Assembly (NCBI RefSeq): GCF_932294415.1
Contig: NC_065542.1
Span: 51,387,406-51,451,405, forward strand
Length of the DNA stretch: 64,000 bases
Direction: 5' to 3'
DNA from: Quercus robur
Taxonomy: Eukaryota; Streptophyta; Magnoliopsida; Fagales; Fagaceae
Shown here: positions 23,256 through 35,485 of the stretch, piece after piece
Position numbering within the stretch: position 1 is the first letter of the stretch
Layout of the letters: each line of letters starts with the position of its first letter
Program-made: the position numbers and the translations under genes
Notes under the pieces: model-generated
Told to the model about the DNA's origin: nothing
The model's database searches: none
What the model saw: the letters and a program-made list of their open reading frames with translations, nothing else

Positions 23256-25142
23256 TTAATGATATAAATCTTTGTTAAAAGTAGTAAGCCCATTAATTTG
23301 GGCCCAAAAGGCCTGTCAAAAGTTGAATTAAAAAAAAAATTATGCAAATTCACAATTTTAGCCCAATTTCGGCCCAAACCCGCCTAACCGACCAAACTGA
23401 CCCGTTCAACTGTTGACCCGAACCGTCGGGTCTGATCCATTATTGGGTCGGTTTCGGGTCAAATTTTTTATAACCCGACCAGTCGGGTCGAGTTCGAGTC
23501 AGGCCCAAACCCGAGCCGACCCGACCCGTGGACAGCCCTAGTCATCTCATACTTTGGAAAGACGAATATTGTTTACCAAAGTCTAATGAGAATAATTATG
23601 TGTTGCAATCTCTTCATTCAACTTTATTGTATTTAACATTCTCAAATAAAAAAATAAAAAATAAAAAATAACTTTATTGTATTTAAGGAATATGAATCAT
23701 ATAGGTTTTTTTCCCCTCAATTGCCTAGTTATAAGAAAAATGTGTCGTTACTAGATTGGGTAAAAATATAAAATCCTTATTAATTCATGAAATCTTGCTC
23801 CTTTCCCCTTATTACTTTGGTAGCTCTAACTTTGATATTACTTCAAAATTACAGGTAAATAATGCAGGGGTTCAAGGAGCCATAGCCAAGGATGAATTGC
23901 GGAAACTTCATTTTGATGAAGTATGTCTTTCAATATTATATTATCTTTGTTTGTCACTGATTAAGGCTATAATCCAGAAATTTGAATACCAATAGAACGT
24001 AAAATATTCAACCAGAAAGGCAGTGTTGAATAATAATCAAATATTTTTCTCTAGAGTACATTCACAATTAAATTTTATCTCTCACATTTGTCTCAATTTT
24101 TTTTTCTCACATTAATAGTAAAGTATACATGATACACATCTTTTAGAATTTTGAATGATCCAATATTGCAAACACCTTTATAATTTTAATATTTAATCCG
24201 AGCCATAAAATTAATCAATTTTAAATGAAATTGATCATTGAACCAAAAAAAAAAATTAGACAAGAAAATTCAACATTTTCCATGATGATACAGGTTATAG
24301 GCGAAAATGCCAAACCTCTAAAGGAGCTTGTACAACAGACTTATGAAACTGCTGAGAATTGTCTGAGAACAAACTACTATGGGATCAAGCAACTGAGCAA
24401 ATCACTTATTCCACTTCTTTTGTTATCCAATTCAGCAAGAATAGTAAATGTTTCTTCCATTGCGGGACAATTGAAGGTACAAATTCAAAAACTCATCTTA
24501 TTAAACCAGGTACATGCAGCTACATTGGTCGTGATCATTTTTTGGCAATTTAGAGTGCAAGTTTAGTTGCAAGAACCATAGTGTGGCATGAATGTTTTGT
24601 GGCTTTGACAATTGTATAGGCGCCTGTACTAATCATTTGGTGCTAGGAAATTGCTAGGACAGAGAATATCAAGAAATTGAAAATTTTAATTATGTTTTAT
24701 TATTTCAGTTTATTTCAAATGAGAATGTAAGGAAGGAACTAGAAGATATTGATGGCCTCACAGAAGAGAAGGTGGACAAAGTGGTGGAGGGATTCTTAGA
24801 AGATATCAAGGAGAATTTCATAGAAACCAAAGGTTGGGGTGTTTAATTTTCTGCTTACTTCGTCTCCAAGGCAGCTCTTAATGCTTACACAAGGATTTTG
24901 GCAAGGAAGTATCCCAAAATTGCAATCAACTCAATCCACCCTGGGTTTGTCCGCACAGACATTATACATAATACTGGAGCTATGACTACTGAAGAAGGCG
25001 CAAGAGGTCCTGTGATGTTGGCTCTAATGCCTGAAGGTGGACCCTCTGGCCTCTTCTTTAATACAACTGAAGTGCCTACCTTTTGAACAACCAAGAGAGG
25101 GAGAAAAAAAAAACCTAGAATGGCTCAAGATGTAGGATTGAA

Positions 25143-25345
25143 TGTATATTTTAATTTTTATAATTTAATAATTTTGGTATTTTTATGTAATTTTCATTAT
25201 TTTAGGTTTAAGCATTTATTTCCTTGTCATTAGGTGCTTTTAATGTTATCTAGTCAAATTAAAGTTTTGTAAGTTTTCCTAGCTGCCTTAAGTTTTCCTA
25301 GCTGCCTTAGGTTTTTTTTTTTTTTTACTATTTAAACGCATTGTA
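25143..25345. repeat. diverged LTR-like repeat, left copy
   Basis: This segment shares long blocks with 26455-26640, among them TTTTATGTAATTTTCATTAT, a shared TCTAGTCAAATTA and repeated CCTAGCTGCCTTA. Both end in CTATTTA.AC..TTGT, which resembles a TATA region. It starts 57 bases after the SDR stop codon. Whether the two are LTRs of one element 1.3 kb apart or independent solo pieces cannot be decided by eye. Confidence 0.6.
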
Positions 25346-26112
25346 ACCTCAAAGGGCAATTCAATTTTCAAATTAATAAAAATACAGATTGTTGGGTTAT
25401 AGATTGACCCAAATTAATTAATTCAATTACCCAAGTTGATTAATTTGATCAAATTACATTAAAATTGTGGAGGTACACACAAATCACCAAATAAACTAAA
25501 GTGTAGTGGAAAATAAATTTGACATTACACATTTTCTCTTCAAAAAAAAAATAAATAAATAAATTTGACATGTGATTTATTGAATAATGGGGGAAACCTC
25601 TCACAAGACAAAAACTCCACTGAGTGATTTTTAGATCACAACTCTCAAGAATCACTAATCAAGAATCAAGCAGCTACAAGTATAAGGAAGGAATCTTACC
25701 ACTACCCTGAACTATCCCAAAGTACCAATCTACAGTTGAACCTTCACTCCAATCCCCAATTGGACTTGATCTTGTAGAAATTTCTTCCTTTGCACGGATT
25801 CCAGTATATGACTAACTTCGCAACAACTAATGTTTGTTGTTGGATGCACTTAGTTACAAACCCTAAGGCGCATAAGAATGCAGTAGCTTCTCCAAAAGTG
25901 TATGAGTTTTCTAATTTGAGTCTTTGTGTCTTTGTTGACTTAAAAAAAAATAATAAAATAAAAAATAAAAATAAAAATCCTTTTATACCCTCTAGGAGTT
26001 TAGTGAAAGAAACCCTAGCAATCCAAGTCATTATGGGTCAAAAATCTGATCTGAGAATTCTAAATCTGTGTAGCTAGATAAATCGAGAGGTATCGAGGTC
26101 TTTTATTTATTC

Positions 26113-26436
26113 TTGATAGGTGCTAATATCAAGCTAGTGTCAAGACTTTGCAACGCTCAAGCTCCTATTATTTTGGTGAGAGACACTGAACCAAAGTTTA
26201 TTGATTTTATTGGAATGGAAAGATTTGATTTGATTATTGACTCTTATTTGATGAATATTGTCAATTGCATAAAGATCAAGGGACAAGAAGCTCAAGTTGC
26301 TCAATTGATAATTTGCAAGTATGGAAAGAAGATCAAGGGGGCTCAAGTATTCCAAATATTTGTTTTCTTGGCATGGAAGATTTCATATCTCAAAGATGAA
26401 CTCAATGATGAGTTTGTTTCAAGTGAAGGGGTCTAA
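26113..26436 (+). CDS. unrecognised 107-codon ORF between the LTR-like repeats
   Basis: The frame lies between two related repeats and ends 19 bases before the right one. The product is hydrophobic in part (IDSYLMNIVNCIK, FQIFVFLAWKISYL) and ends in an acidic tail (DELNDEFVSSEGV). I recognise no domain. Its position suggests a relic of an internal retroelement region, but this is a guess. Confidence 0.25.
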   Translation: MIGANIKLVSRLCNAQAPIILVRDTEPKFIDFIGMERFDLIIDSYLMNIVNCIKIKGQEAQVAQLIICKYGKKIKGAQVFQIFVFLAWKISYLKDELNDEFVSSEGV

Positions 26437-26454
26437 TGTGGGACAACATATATT

Positions 26455-26660
26455 ATTTAAAATTTATTAATTTTGATATTTTTATGTAATTTTCATTATT
26501 TTAGGTTCAAGTATTTATTTCTTTATTTTAGGTGTTTTTAATGTTGTCTAGTCAAATTAGGGTTTTGTAAACTTCCCTAGCTACCTTAGGTTTTCCTAGC
26601 CACCCTAGATTTTCTTTTTACTATTTATACACTTTGTGGATTCAAGAGATTTCTCGTGGA
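26455..26660. repeat. diverged LTR-like repeat, right copy
   Basis: This is the partner of 25143-25345 in the same orientation. It shares the TTTATGTAATTTTCATTATT core, the TCTAGTCAAATTA block and CCTAGCTACCTTAGG/CCTAGCCACCCTAG. It continues past CTATTTATAC into sequence not shared by the left copy. Confidence 0.6.
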
Positions 26661-28530
26661 TTTGAGGTTAACTACTAGAAACTAACAATTTAGTTTCTAT
26701 TCCATTAAAGTAAGCATCGTATGTACTTTCTTCAAACTTCCGTAACATCAACTCATCTATATATTAGATGTTGTGGAGGCCCATTCAAATATTGGAATTG
26801 TAATATCTTGAATTGCATGCATTTGTGTAATTTTTAAAATTTTTTTTTTATTGTAAAGGCATATTGTGGGATGTGTGTTAAGTTCCATATAGATTGTCTA
26901 CTGGATCGACTTGGGATATATCATATATTAACAATTATATTATAATTTATAAACCCGGTTTAAAATATTAATATTATTATTTTCGTGTGTGTTTTAATGA
27001 GTATTACTATTTACTAAAAAAAATGATTATAAGGAAGCGAGTTTCCCTTCTTTTTTTTTTTTTTTTTTTTTTTTGATACAGGAAGCGAGTTTCAATATGT
27101 GGCTAGTAACGAGAATTTGAATTTAGCAATCCCTTTAAGTTTGAACCAACTAATGCAAGAAGTGGAATAAAAATACAAGAAATTTTTCCTAACTCCAGCC
27201 ATCTTTACAACTATCAGTTTCATTAGGAATTTGAATTTAGCAACTCCTTTTAAGTTTGAACCGATTGATTCAAGAAAATTTTCCTATCTACTAATGAAGG
27301 TTGCACTCAAGAAAGCCAACGCATGCATGCTTACACTAATTTTTGCACATTAATAGTACTCCTGAATTGTTCACCGTTAAATGCTAAGAGTAAGAGGTAT
27401 CAGCCTACAATAACTAGTTAAATAATGGAGAACTAATTTCATATACCTCTCAACATATACCATTCAATACCAATAAAAAGTTCTTTCTTCTAGTAAAAAG
27501 AATTTGGAAGGGATGTCCGGTGCATTGTTCTGTTTGTCAAAAATTAGCCACGCAATTGTTTTCCACAATTGGTTTCCATGTTATGTTCAACTAGACAACT
27601 ACCATATATCAGATCTAACGAACATGCATTTTATTTTTTGGAAATGTAATAAATTATTTTAATGTACCAAAGGTGAAGGTCTCGTATATGTGGTAAGGAT
27701 GCAAATACAATAACTCAAGCGTTTAAGTGCTAGAAAGAAGATAGCTGCAACACCTGCTCTCTGCTGATAAAGAAAATCTTGAAAAAAAAATAGTAGAATG
27801 ATCCACTCCTAATTCCTAAAGGAGTATATGCGCTCCTGAGAAAGGTGATCTTAATGTAATGTAATGGTTATTCAACCCCTTCACAAGCTTGAGAGTTCCA
27901 TACCTGAGAGTTCCATACCAAAGATTCCACACCAAGCTTAATAGCATAAAATTTCAACCCAATTTTATATCTTGTTAATGTGTAATAGACTATGGGCCTT
28001 AAACTCACCTTATTTACTTGTATAGCAAACTTATTTATTTAATGCAAAATTTTCAAAAAATCAAAGATTAATAACTACGTCATCAATCAAATGTTTAAAT
28101 TTTAAGTTTTTCTAGTTTATAATTATGTATGAAAGATAAATTTATGAATCAAATAATAAATAACAACCAATTGATATGAAATTTGACATGCGTGTTGTAC
28201 GATCGACCACTATCTTGTAACAAATTCTACTTTGCTTTCACCTCTTAACTATATTGTGCTTTATCGTGATGCATCAATATGCTTGCCCCTAGAATTAAGA
28301 GTTCTAGCTTTTTATTAACGTGATAACAGACTTGTCATTACAAAGAACAATGATTGAGCTATCAGCTATATATACCTCAGTTTAGTTTTTTTTTTTTTGG
28401 TAAACACCTCAGTTTAGTTATTTATATTTTGTTTGCAACAGAACATTGTTTTTTGGTTTAACCAAGAAGTCATCATTCCACCACGTAGGAACACTTATCA
28501 ATGTACTTATTATTTCTATTTTACTTAATA
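26661..28530. other. intergenic DNA, no gene seen
   Basis: AT-rich sequence with a T run at about 27049-27074. The phrase TTTGAATTTAGCAA.CC.TTTAAGTTTGAACC occurs twice, near 27117 and 27230, so a local duplication of roughly 115 bp is likely. Confidence 0.5.
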
Positions 28531-28985
28531 CAAAGTTAAACACGAATGGCTCCTCTTTGGGCAATGTTGGGTTGGCTGGTGGTGGAGGTCTTATATATCC
28601 GTGATCATAGTGTGAGATGGAAGGTTTTACTCGCTCTATAGGGATTTCCACTAGTGTCGATGCAGAGCTGTGGGCTTTCAGAGATGGCCTAATGCTCTAT
28701 ATCAACCTGAATCTAATGGCTGTAGAGATTGAAATTGATGCAAAAGTTATTCTTGATCAGGTCTCTAAAGATTACAACAATAACCACACCATGCCTCTTT
28801 TATTATGGATTGCAGGACTTTCATTAATTAAATTCCTCAAGTGAGAATGAATCACTACTTCCGTGAAGTAAACAAATGTGCGGATGTGATGGCTAGAAAG
28901 AGATTTGGTTCAAGTCAAGACCTTTTGTTATTTGATAGTCAGCCTGTGAACTATGTATGCTTTTACTTTATGACAACACTGGTTT
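28531..28985 (+). pseudogene. LINE RNase H tail, plus strand
   Basis: Broken frames read KLNTNGSSLGN, GGGGLI, then SIGISTSVDAELWAFRDGL, VEIEIDAKVILDQV, and finally NHYFREVNKCADVMARK. This is the order of the RNase H domain (RVT_3 type) at the C-terminus of plant non-LTR reverse transcriptases. The acidic E of AELWAFRDG and the D of IEIDAK are kept. Frames shift at least twice. No reverse transcriptase or endonuclease part is visible upstream, as expected from 5' truncation. Confidence 0.75.
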
Positions 28986-29579
28986 GTATTGTGATAGGCT
29001 ACGGCACTGTTTCTGCTTAGCTTAATGTTATTCGGTTTCTACCAAAAAAAATCATTCTCTTGGTGCTATGTAAATATTTGAATATCTGCTTCATTTCTTG
29101 CCAATGTGCCATCTAGGATAAGACTGAACTCTGCCGACAAATCCAAGTGCATGACAAATATCAAACCAGTAATTAGTACTTATCGCATTCATGAGGCTAC
29201 CAAGTACCAACGGCTTGTGCACCTGAGATAAGACCTTATTGATTTCTTCTACTTAATTATATCTCATTTTTTGGACAAGTTGTTTTACATAAATTTATGC
29301 CAAATCAGATGCACATGTTGAACAGTTTGCAATCCAACATGCTAAATCTACTGAGCAACTTTTCCAATAATAGCAAATTTTATGCTCCATCTCTAGAGAT
29401 TCTTATTTTCAGCATTGTTTTGATGATTTTTTTTTTTTTTCCTTCGACTTTTTTATGAAAATTTTTGTGTCAAAATATCATCCATCCAAATTTTTTTTTT
29501 TTTTTTGTAGAAAAGAGTGGTCTTATTTACTAAACATAAAGTTCATCCAACAACAGCATTATCCGACCTCCAAGCACAC

Positions 29580-29962
29580 AGTCTACTACTCCCGAGGCCG
29601 GCCAAATCCCATACTAAACAGTGGTATACAAAATTGGGACAAGTAGCATAAACAGACAAAAGAAGCTGTTGGTGGGTTCCTAGTTTCGCTAGTGCATACG
29701 TGCATCCATTTGCTTCACAATATATATGACGCGCCTACACCTCCCACTCTTACCCTATAAAGCTCCTACAATCACATATTAAAGAAATCATATCAGAAGG
29801 GTAAGTAGAATTTACATCAGTTAACCAAGATAACACTATTACTGAACCAAACTCAAGCTGGATAAACTTGAACCCCAAATCCCATGCTAACCAAAGACCC
29901 TGGCTAACTGCTTCCAATTCTGCCATATTATTGGTTGTTATATCAATTTCAACGATCAACAC
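29580..29962 (-). pseudogene. LINE RNase H tail, minus strand
   Basis: The minus strand reads TTNNMAELEAVSQGLWLAWD, IQLEFGSVIVLSWL, then after a frameshift near 29750 IYCEANGCTYALAKLG. This is the same RNase H type as the piece 800 bp away but in the opposite orientation and from a different subfamily. It is 5'-truncated and frame-broken. Confidence 0.72.
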
Positions 29963-31005
29963 TATTATTATTTTTTTGTGAATAAATAATGATTATATAT
30001 ATGGAAAAGGAAACAGAGAATGGTCCCGACTCATCTCAATTTTCAGAGGAGAAGACATAAAGCAATGGAGAGGAAATGAAGTGACAAGTATCACCCAACA
30101 TGACTGGACTCAAGTGACAGGTTGTATACCCCAAATACATGAGCGCCCTAGAATGAGGGGCCCCATAACCCTTGTGTTCTACCTCTTAAGGGTAGTTGTG
30201 GCTGTGTAAGACGGTCCAGTCCTTTTCATCATTTCCTTTCTCTTTATACTATAATATAATAGAAGAATTTTATCCAAAACCCTCACATCCTTGTCACCTT
30301 TTGCTTTCTTTCATCAACACTGTACCCTTTTTTTTTCCCCCTTTTGCTTAAATCGTTACGCGTGTTCGTATTCAATCACCAACTGTTAGATACACCTACT
30401 ATTTTTATTTTTTTATGAGAAGCACACCTACTATTTTTCGCAGCACAAGTCAGCATCAATATAATTTACAATGATCAATACTAGGAACCGGGCCACTTCC
30501 ACGTTCCATCCCATCCATATCCTCCTATCTTATCTTATTACGATAAGTTTTAAAAAGCAATAGATTTTTACAAACTTTTTTTTTTTTTTTTTGGCTGCAA
30601 GGTTGAAATTGATGTAGTACTAATCACATTTTATTCATTTTATTATCTTAATAAGTTGTGAAATTTTTAGTTTCTTATCGTCATATGAATGAGTATCTAC
30701 AATGCTTTAAAGATAATTTTTTTTAAGCTTAAATTACACTTTTATTAAATTTGAAATTTTCATTTTAATTCACTAAATTTTATTTCATTTTCAAAACTAT
30801 TCTTTTGTCTATTTCTGTGACTGATTTGATCATGAAGTGTCAATAAATCCTCTCTCTCTCTCTCTCAATGACCAGATTAGTCACAAACATGGATGAAATG
30901 ACCGTTTTGAAAGTGGAATTGGACCAAAATGAAAAATCTCAAACTTAAGAGACCTAAATAGAAAAAGAAAAAACCCCAAACTTTCAAGGTTGAAAGTGTA
31001 TTCAG

Positions 31006-31040
<35 letters not shown>

Positions 31041-31242
31041 GTCTAGTTAAGAAGTTGTGATTAATGTAACATCATTTTTATAGAAATCTATTGTAAAATC
31101 CCTTTTTATTATATACAAACTACATCATATTACTCAAATAATTATGAAAATTAAAAAATTACTTATGTTACCAAACTTATTATGATTATAAGAATAATAC
31201 AAAGTTATTTTTCTACTCAATATACAAGCAAATTAGGGCTAA
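29963..31242. other. intergenic DNA, possible small inverted-repeat element at 30724-30998
   Basis: I see no gene. Between 30724 and 30998 the left part (TTAAATTACACTTTTATT) and right part (AAAGTGTATTCAGTC) resemble each other in inverse orientation around a TC repeat at 30848-30867. The match is loose. A T run occupies about 31008-31036. Confidence 0.4.
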
Positions 31243-31245
31243 TAA

Positions 31246-31853
31246 GAGCATTCGCATCCCATTATTCTATCATATTCTATTTTACCATCTCAAAAAACTA
31301 TTATCAATTATACCATACCATTTTACATTTCTCCCAACATCTCAACTTTTATTTTACAATGTAACACATTAAAATAATATAATTATATAATAAAATATAT
31401 TTCATTCTCACACACAAACACACAGCAACACCTATTCCTGTTCTCACATACAGTGAACACCAATTCCATACAAACAGAGCATGCTTGCCCAATCACATTT
31501 TCAAACACACATACAAACAACCACAGCAAAACCCATAACCCCATCACCACAAATCAAATTGCACCCACAACTCAGAGACACCAACAACCACAGTAAAATC
31601 CAAATCCCCTTTTCAAACCCCCAAATCCAAACCCAAATCATTTTTTTTTTTCCAAATCCTAAAACCCCAAAAAGAAAATTAGATCTCTAAACCCACAAAT
31701 AGGCAAGCAATAAAATGGGGAACTTTCATAAATCAAAGAGCAACGGAAAAATAAAAAGAAAATAAGAGAAAAGAAAAGAAGAAATTGAAAATAGAAAATA
31801 GAGAGGGAACCCAAGAGAGCCATTGGTGGTGGCTCGCGGTGGTCGTAATTTTT

Positions 31854-31903
<50 letters not shown>

Positions 31904-32240
31904 TACGGCTTAGAGCTTCGGCCACGAGGTTATGCCATTATGGGAGGTTGAGAGAGTGAGGGTGCGAGAGAGATAGAAAGGGCACCGATCCACGCCACCG
32001 CAACCATCTGCCCACACCGCCGCAACCACCAATGCATAGGCACCGATCCACACAGAAAGGGACCGGTGAGAGAGAGGAGACAAAATATCAATCAACTAAA
32101 GCAAAGAGTAAAAAAGGAATAAAATATTGTTATTTGGTTATACAATTGAGCTATAGTGCGATTCTACATTTAGAATCTCACTGTAGCGCAATTCTAAATA
32201 TTTTTGCAATAGTCTCTTTTTACAATTCCAGATGCAATGG
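31246..32240. mobile_element. possible PIF/Harbinger-type non-autonomous element
   Basis: The left end TAA-GAGCATTCGCATCCCATT and the reverse complement of the right end AACCATTGCATCTGGAATT are similar in inverse orientation. The interior contains a GA microsatellite at 31858-31900 and GC-richer blocks (CCACCGCAACC). This layout resembles the better-supported element at 52920-53875. The target duplication is not preserved, so the call is tentative. Confidence 0.4.
31858..31900. repeat. (GA)n microsatellite
   Basis: About 21 uninterrupted GA units are seen directly. Confidence 0.97.
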
Positions 32241-33879
32241 TTATTTTGGACCTTTATGCTAAATTAAATCAACATATGGTATATAACATTCTCAATGTGA
32301 ATTCTCTAATGGGGTAGAGAAGGGTTAATTCATGGGTGCTTCGTCCCTATCCCACAGGATTGTTGCCTGACCCTGTCCAGCATGTCGAGGCAAACTAATT
32401 ACTTTCCTCATCCGTGCCCCCACAAGGCCTCGTCTCACCTTGCAAGACCCCCGTATTAACCCACTCCACACCTATTACAATAATATAAAATTATACTTAA
32501 AATTGCAATTAAATTGATTTCACCAAATCAAACTAATTTTTAACAATACAATAAAAAAAGTCATAATATCCAAACATTTAAATACTTAATAATATAAGTT
32601 AGTATGGATCCTAGGGGTATTTAGGATTATAAATAAAATAAGAGATTAAATTATGTAAGGACGTGATGTAAAACTCATGTTTTACTCCTTCAATTCCAAT
32701 ATGCCATATCATATTATCACATATATAAAAATAAGCACAACTACACCCAATCAATTCTAATACCCATATATAAATTCAATCAAATTGGTAATTTATTGAG
32801 ATGTTATTAGGCATAATTGGATGTGTTGAATTTATTTAAAATGCGGATGTGACAATCACTTATTGGATGGTGCAAAACATGAGTTTTACACCTCATCTTT
32901 ACCAAACTTTGACTCATAAAATAAATACCATTTTTGTAAATATAAGCAAGGCAAGAAAACCTAAATTTGCCTTGCCCCACCCCCATTTTAGAGGAGAAGA
33001 CCCTTGAAGAAAATTTTGTTCTTCCATTAATTTGAAAACCAAATAAATTTATAATTTTTTTTCCTAAAAACAGTTTTTATTAAGTTTTCTATTTTTTTAT
33101 TTTTTATTTAAGAGACTCAAAATACAAAACCACATCCTTTTCAAGCACTTCACAACCACATATTTATTAGATGTGGACGGAAGGACTTGAATGACAAGCA
33201 ACGAAGTTAAAAACTAAACTTGAAAGTCAAAACTTTAAGAAAGAAATTGAAAAAATGTTAAAGTTAGAATATGTGATTTGTAATTTAGCTTATTTATTTT
33301 TAATCATTACACTTTTTTATCTTTTCTATTAAACACGAGAAAGAAACCAAGAATTTTTTGTTTTTTCTTATCATTCTATCCTTTCCAAATTTTCATTCCT
33401 TCAATTTTTTGTCCCCACAACTAAATAGACTCTTATTTTTTAAAAATAATTTGAATTAAATTTGGAAAATAAATGGCATCTAATAAAGTACTAGCATCCT
33501 AAACGGCATGCATGTGCTTAGAAGCTCTGTCTCTCAATCTTATCTATCTTATTCCTTAATTAAAGACTAAAATAAAGGAGAAATAAAATTGAAGGAAGAG
33601 TATTAGTCGGAGTTGAAGTTTTAGGGATGATTTTAAATGATTCAATTTGCTTTGACATTCTCATTATTTTGAACTTTTTTTAAAAAACTTTCAATTAGGA
33701 AATAATGTTGTCTTTAGAAGTGTAAAAAAGAAAATACAAAATTGTATTATTACAATTATATATAAAGAATATTATTTGTCTTTATAATTGAAATAGAACT
33801 CTTTGGTGTAAATTTTTTACTATTTCCTAGTTGAAATTTATTTTTCTAATAAATTCTTTCTTGTTTATATATCATGTAT

Positions 33880-34993
33880 TTTTTTTCATGGAATTAAACA
33901 CAATCGAGTTTTCCAACCGCTTACTCACTTTCAAGAACAACAATTCAATTCCCATGTGAGTCTCGATCTCTATACTTAACTCTATTTCTTTTTCTTTAAT
34001 TTTAGGAGAACGGTTAAAAGAAAGCTTCGGTTTCTCCCATTTGAGGTAGGCTTTCTTTTATAAGAAATTCACTTAATTTAATTATAGATTTAGGGTTTCA
34101 ACATAAGTCTAATTTCAATTCTTGCTTTGATTATTTTTAATTATTGAATCAAACACTTCAAAAACATTGTTAGATAACACTTAAAAAAAAAATTATGAGA
34201 GCAAGTCGCATGGAAGTTTAGTTTTCAAAATTGTAATAAAGAACATTGACTAAAAGAAACAAGCATACACAAATAAAGCAACATATTAAAAGATTATTCA
34301 AATTTTTATTTTTATAAAAAGGTCCAACAACCTTCAAAGGGTAAAACTTCTTTCAGTGTCTATTTGAAATTCGCTTAGTTTACTAAAAGTACTGCAAATA
34401 AAGATAAAAATTAGTTAAAATAATAGGTAAGACCTATGAATAGTACCAAAAAATATAGTGAGGTCCATGAATAGTAGCAAAAATAAGCTGACTTTTTTTT
34501 TTTTTTTTTGATGAATAAGCTGACTTTTTAAGTTAGAGACAAATGCACACTCAATATCTTTTTGAATTATTGTTAAAATTTTGTAATTAAAGAACATTGA
34601 CAAAAAGGAACACGCATACACTAAAAACACAATATATAAAAACGTTATTCAACTTACCAAAAAATAAATAAAAAGGTTATTCAACAACCTTCTAAAGGTA
34701 AAAGCTACTTTCAATATCTTTTTGCATTATTATTACGGCTAACAAAATCTCAATTCGCTTACAAAACTTATTTGATTGGATCTAGGTAGATACATAGTTT
34801 AAATAAATACAAGTACTACGTTACACGTAATTACAAATATCATTACAAAACAATTGATATCTCAGGTGAGAATTCTAAAATTACGTAATAATTATTGATT
34901 TAATAATTACCTTTAAGATATATTAAATACTCTCTAACCCTCTTATCAATTGTCCGAAACTCTGTATCGGTTAAACTCTTGCATATGATTTCA
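33880..34993. repeat. local duplication, copy A, left part
   Basis: Blocks here match 39500-41410 in the same order and orientation. Examples are CTTTCAAGAACAACAATTCA (33931 and 39557), the stretch around TATAAGAAA..AGC/TTC, the tract with AATAAATAAAAAGGTTATTC, and CTCTAACCCT..TCAA near the end. Copy A resumes after the Helitron at 38055 and ends in the DUF506 fragment near 38845. Within the copy, the phrase AAAGAACATTGAC...AAGCATACAC is itself repeated (34252 and 34590). Confidence 0.75.
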
Positions 34994-35485
34994 TCTATAC
35001 TACTATTTAAGGGGTTTCCCCTGTTTGGATTCCACATTTTTCATACCTAAAATACCCTCATCATACCCACTTACAAGTTTTCAACTACCGGGGATAGATA
35101 TGTAAATTAAAACTCCTACATTTTAAAACCACAAACTCACGTACGCTTTGCAGTTTCTATCTCACTTTCTCTCTCTCATTTTTTTTCAGATTGAAGACAT
35201 TTAGTTTAGCTCTACATCCTCCTTTCTTTTTCTTCAGATTAAAGACATTTACTGTCAGAGGTTTCAACAAATTTTCAGGTTCTATTTTTTGCAAGTTTTC
35301 TTTATTTTCTTTTCTTTTGTTTATGATTGACTTTCTTTAAGTTCTACTTTTTTTTTTTTTCCCTTATATGTATCACGTTAACTCTTTTTTTTTTCTTCTT
35401 TTTTTTAAATGTAATTTTGAAATAAATGGTTCCTTCATATACTCTACCATTGTACTTCTTAATGAATTGTCATTTCATGTTGTAG

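Larger units (their letters stand above)
17763..23540 (+). mobile_element. full-length hAT transposon, 5.8 kb
   Basis: A perfect 8-bp target site duplication GTCATCTC flanks the element (17755-17762 and 23541-23548). The termini are TAGGGCTGTCCAACGGG on the left and, reverse-complemented, TAGGGCTGTCCACGGGTCGG on the right. Both ends hold clusters of CCGACCC/GGGTCGG within about 200 bases, the usual layout of subterminal transposase binding sites. A CT-rich leader at about 18240-18540 and introns (donor after 18855, acceptors before 19641 and 19797) precede a BED-finger transposase. The whole element lies in intron 2 of SDR copy 2. Exact duplication and matching ends suggest fairly recent insertion. 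Confidence 0.95.
11133..25086 (+). pseudogene. SDR (menthone/neomenthol reductase-like) copy 2, broken
   Basis: Five exons with proper borders can be joined: 11133-11152 (MAETTK and part of R), 17263-17502, 23855-23920, 24294-24476 and 24709-25086. The order follows the plant menthone/salutaridine reductase-like SDR family: a short first exon, the Rossmann exon (AVVTGA..., LTARDVKRG), LVNNAG, NYYG, then the catalytic YxxxK (SAYFVSK) and the PG.VRTD region. The expected length is about 296 residues, which is usual for the family. Two lesions break it. The TGANKGIG cofactor loop in exon 2 has lost four bases, which shifts the frame near 17288. A TAA at 24844-24846 stops translation just before the catalytic YxxxK. 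Introns 1 and 2 are swollen to 6.1 and 6.35 kb by an LTR retrotransposon and an hAT element. With copy 1 it forms a tandem pair on the same strand. An active but mis-sequenced gene is less likely, because two separate lesions would have to be errors. Confidence 0.86.
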
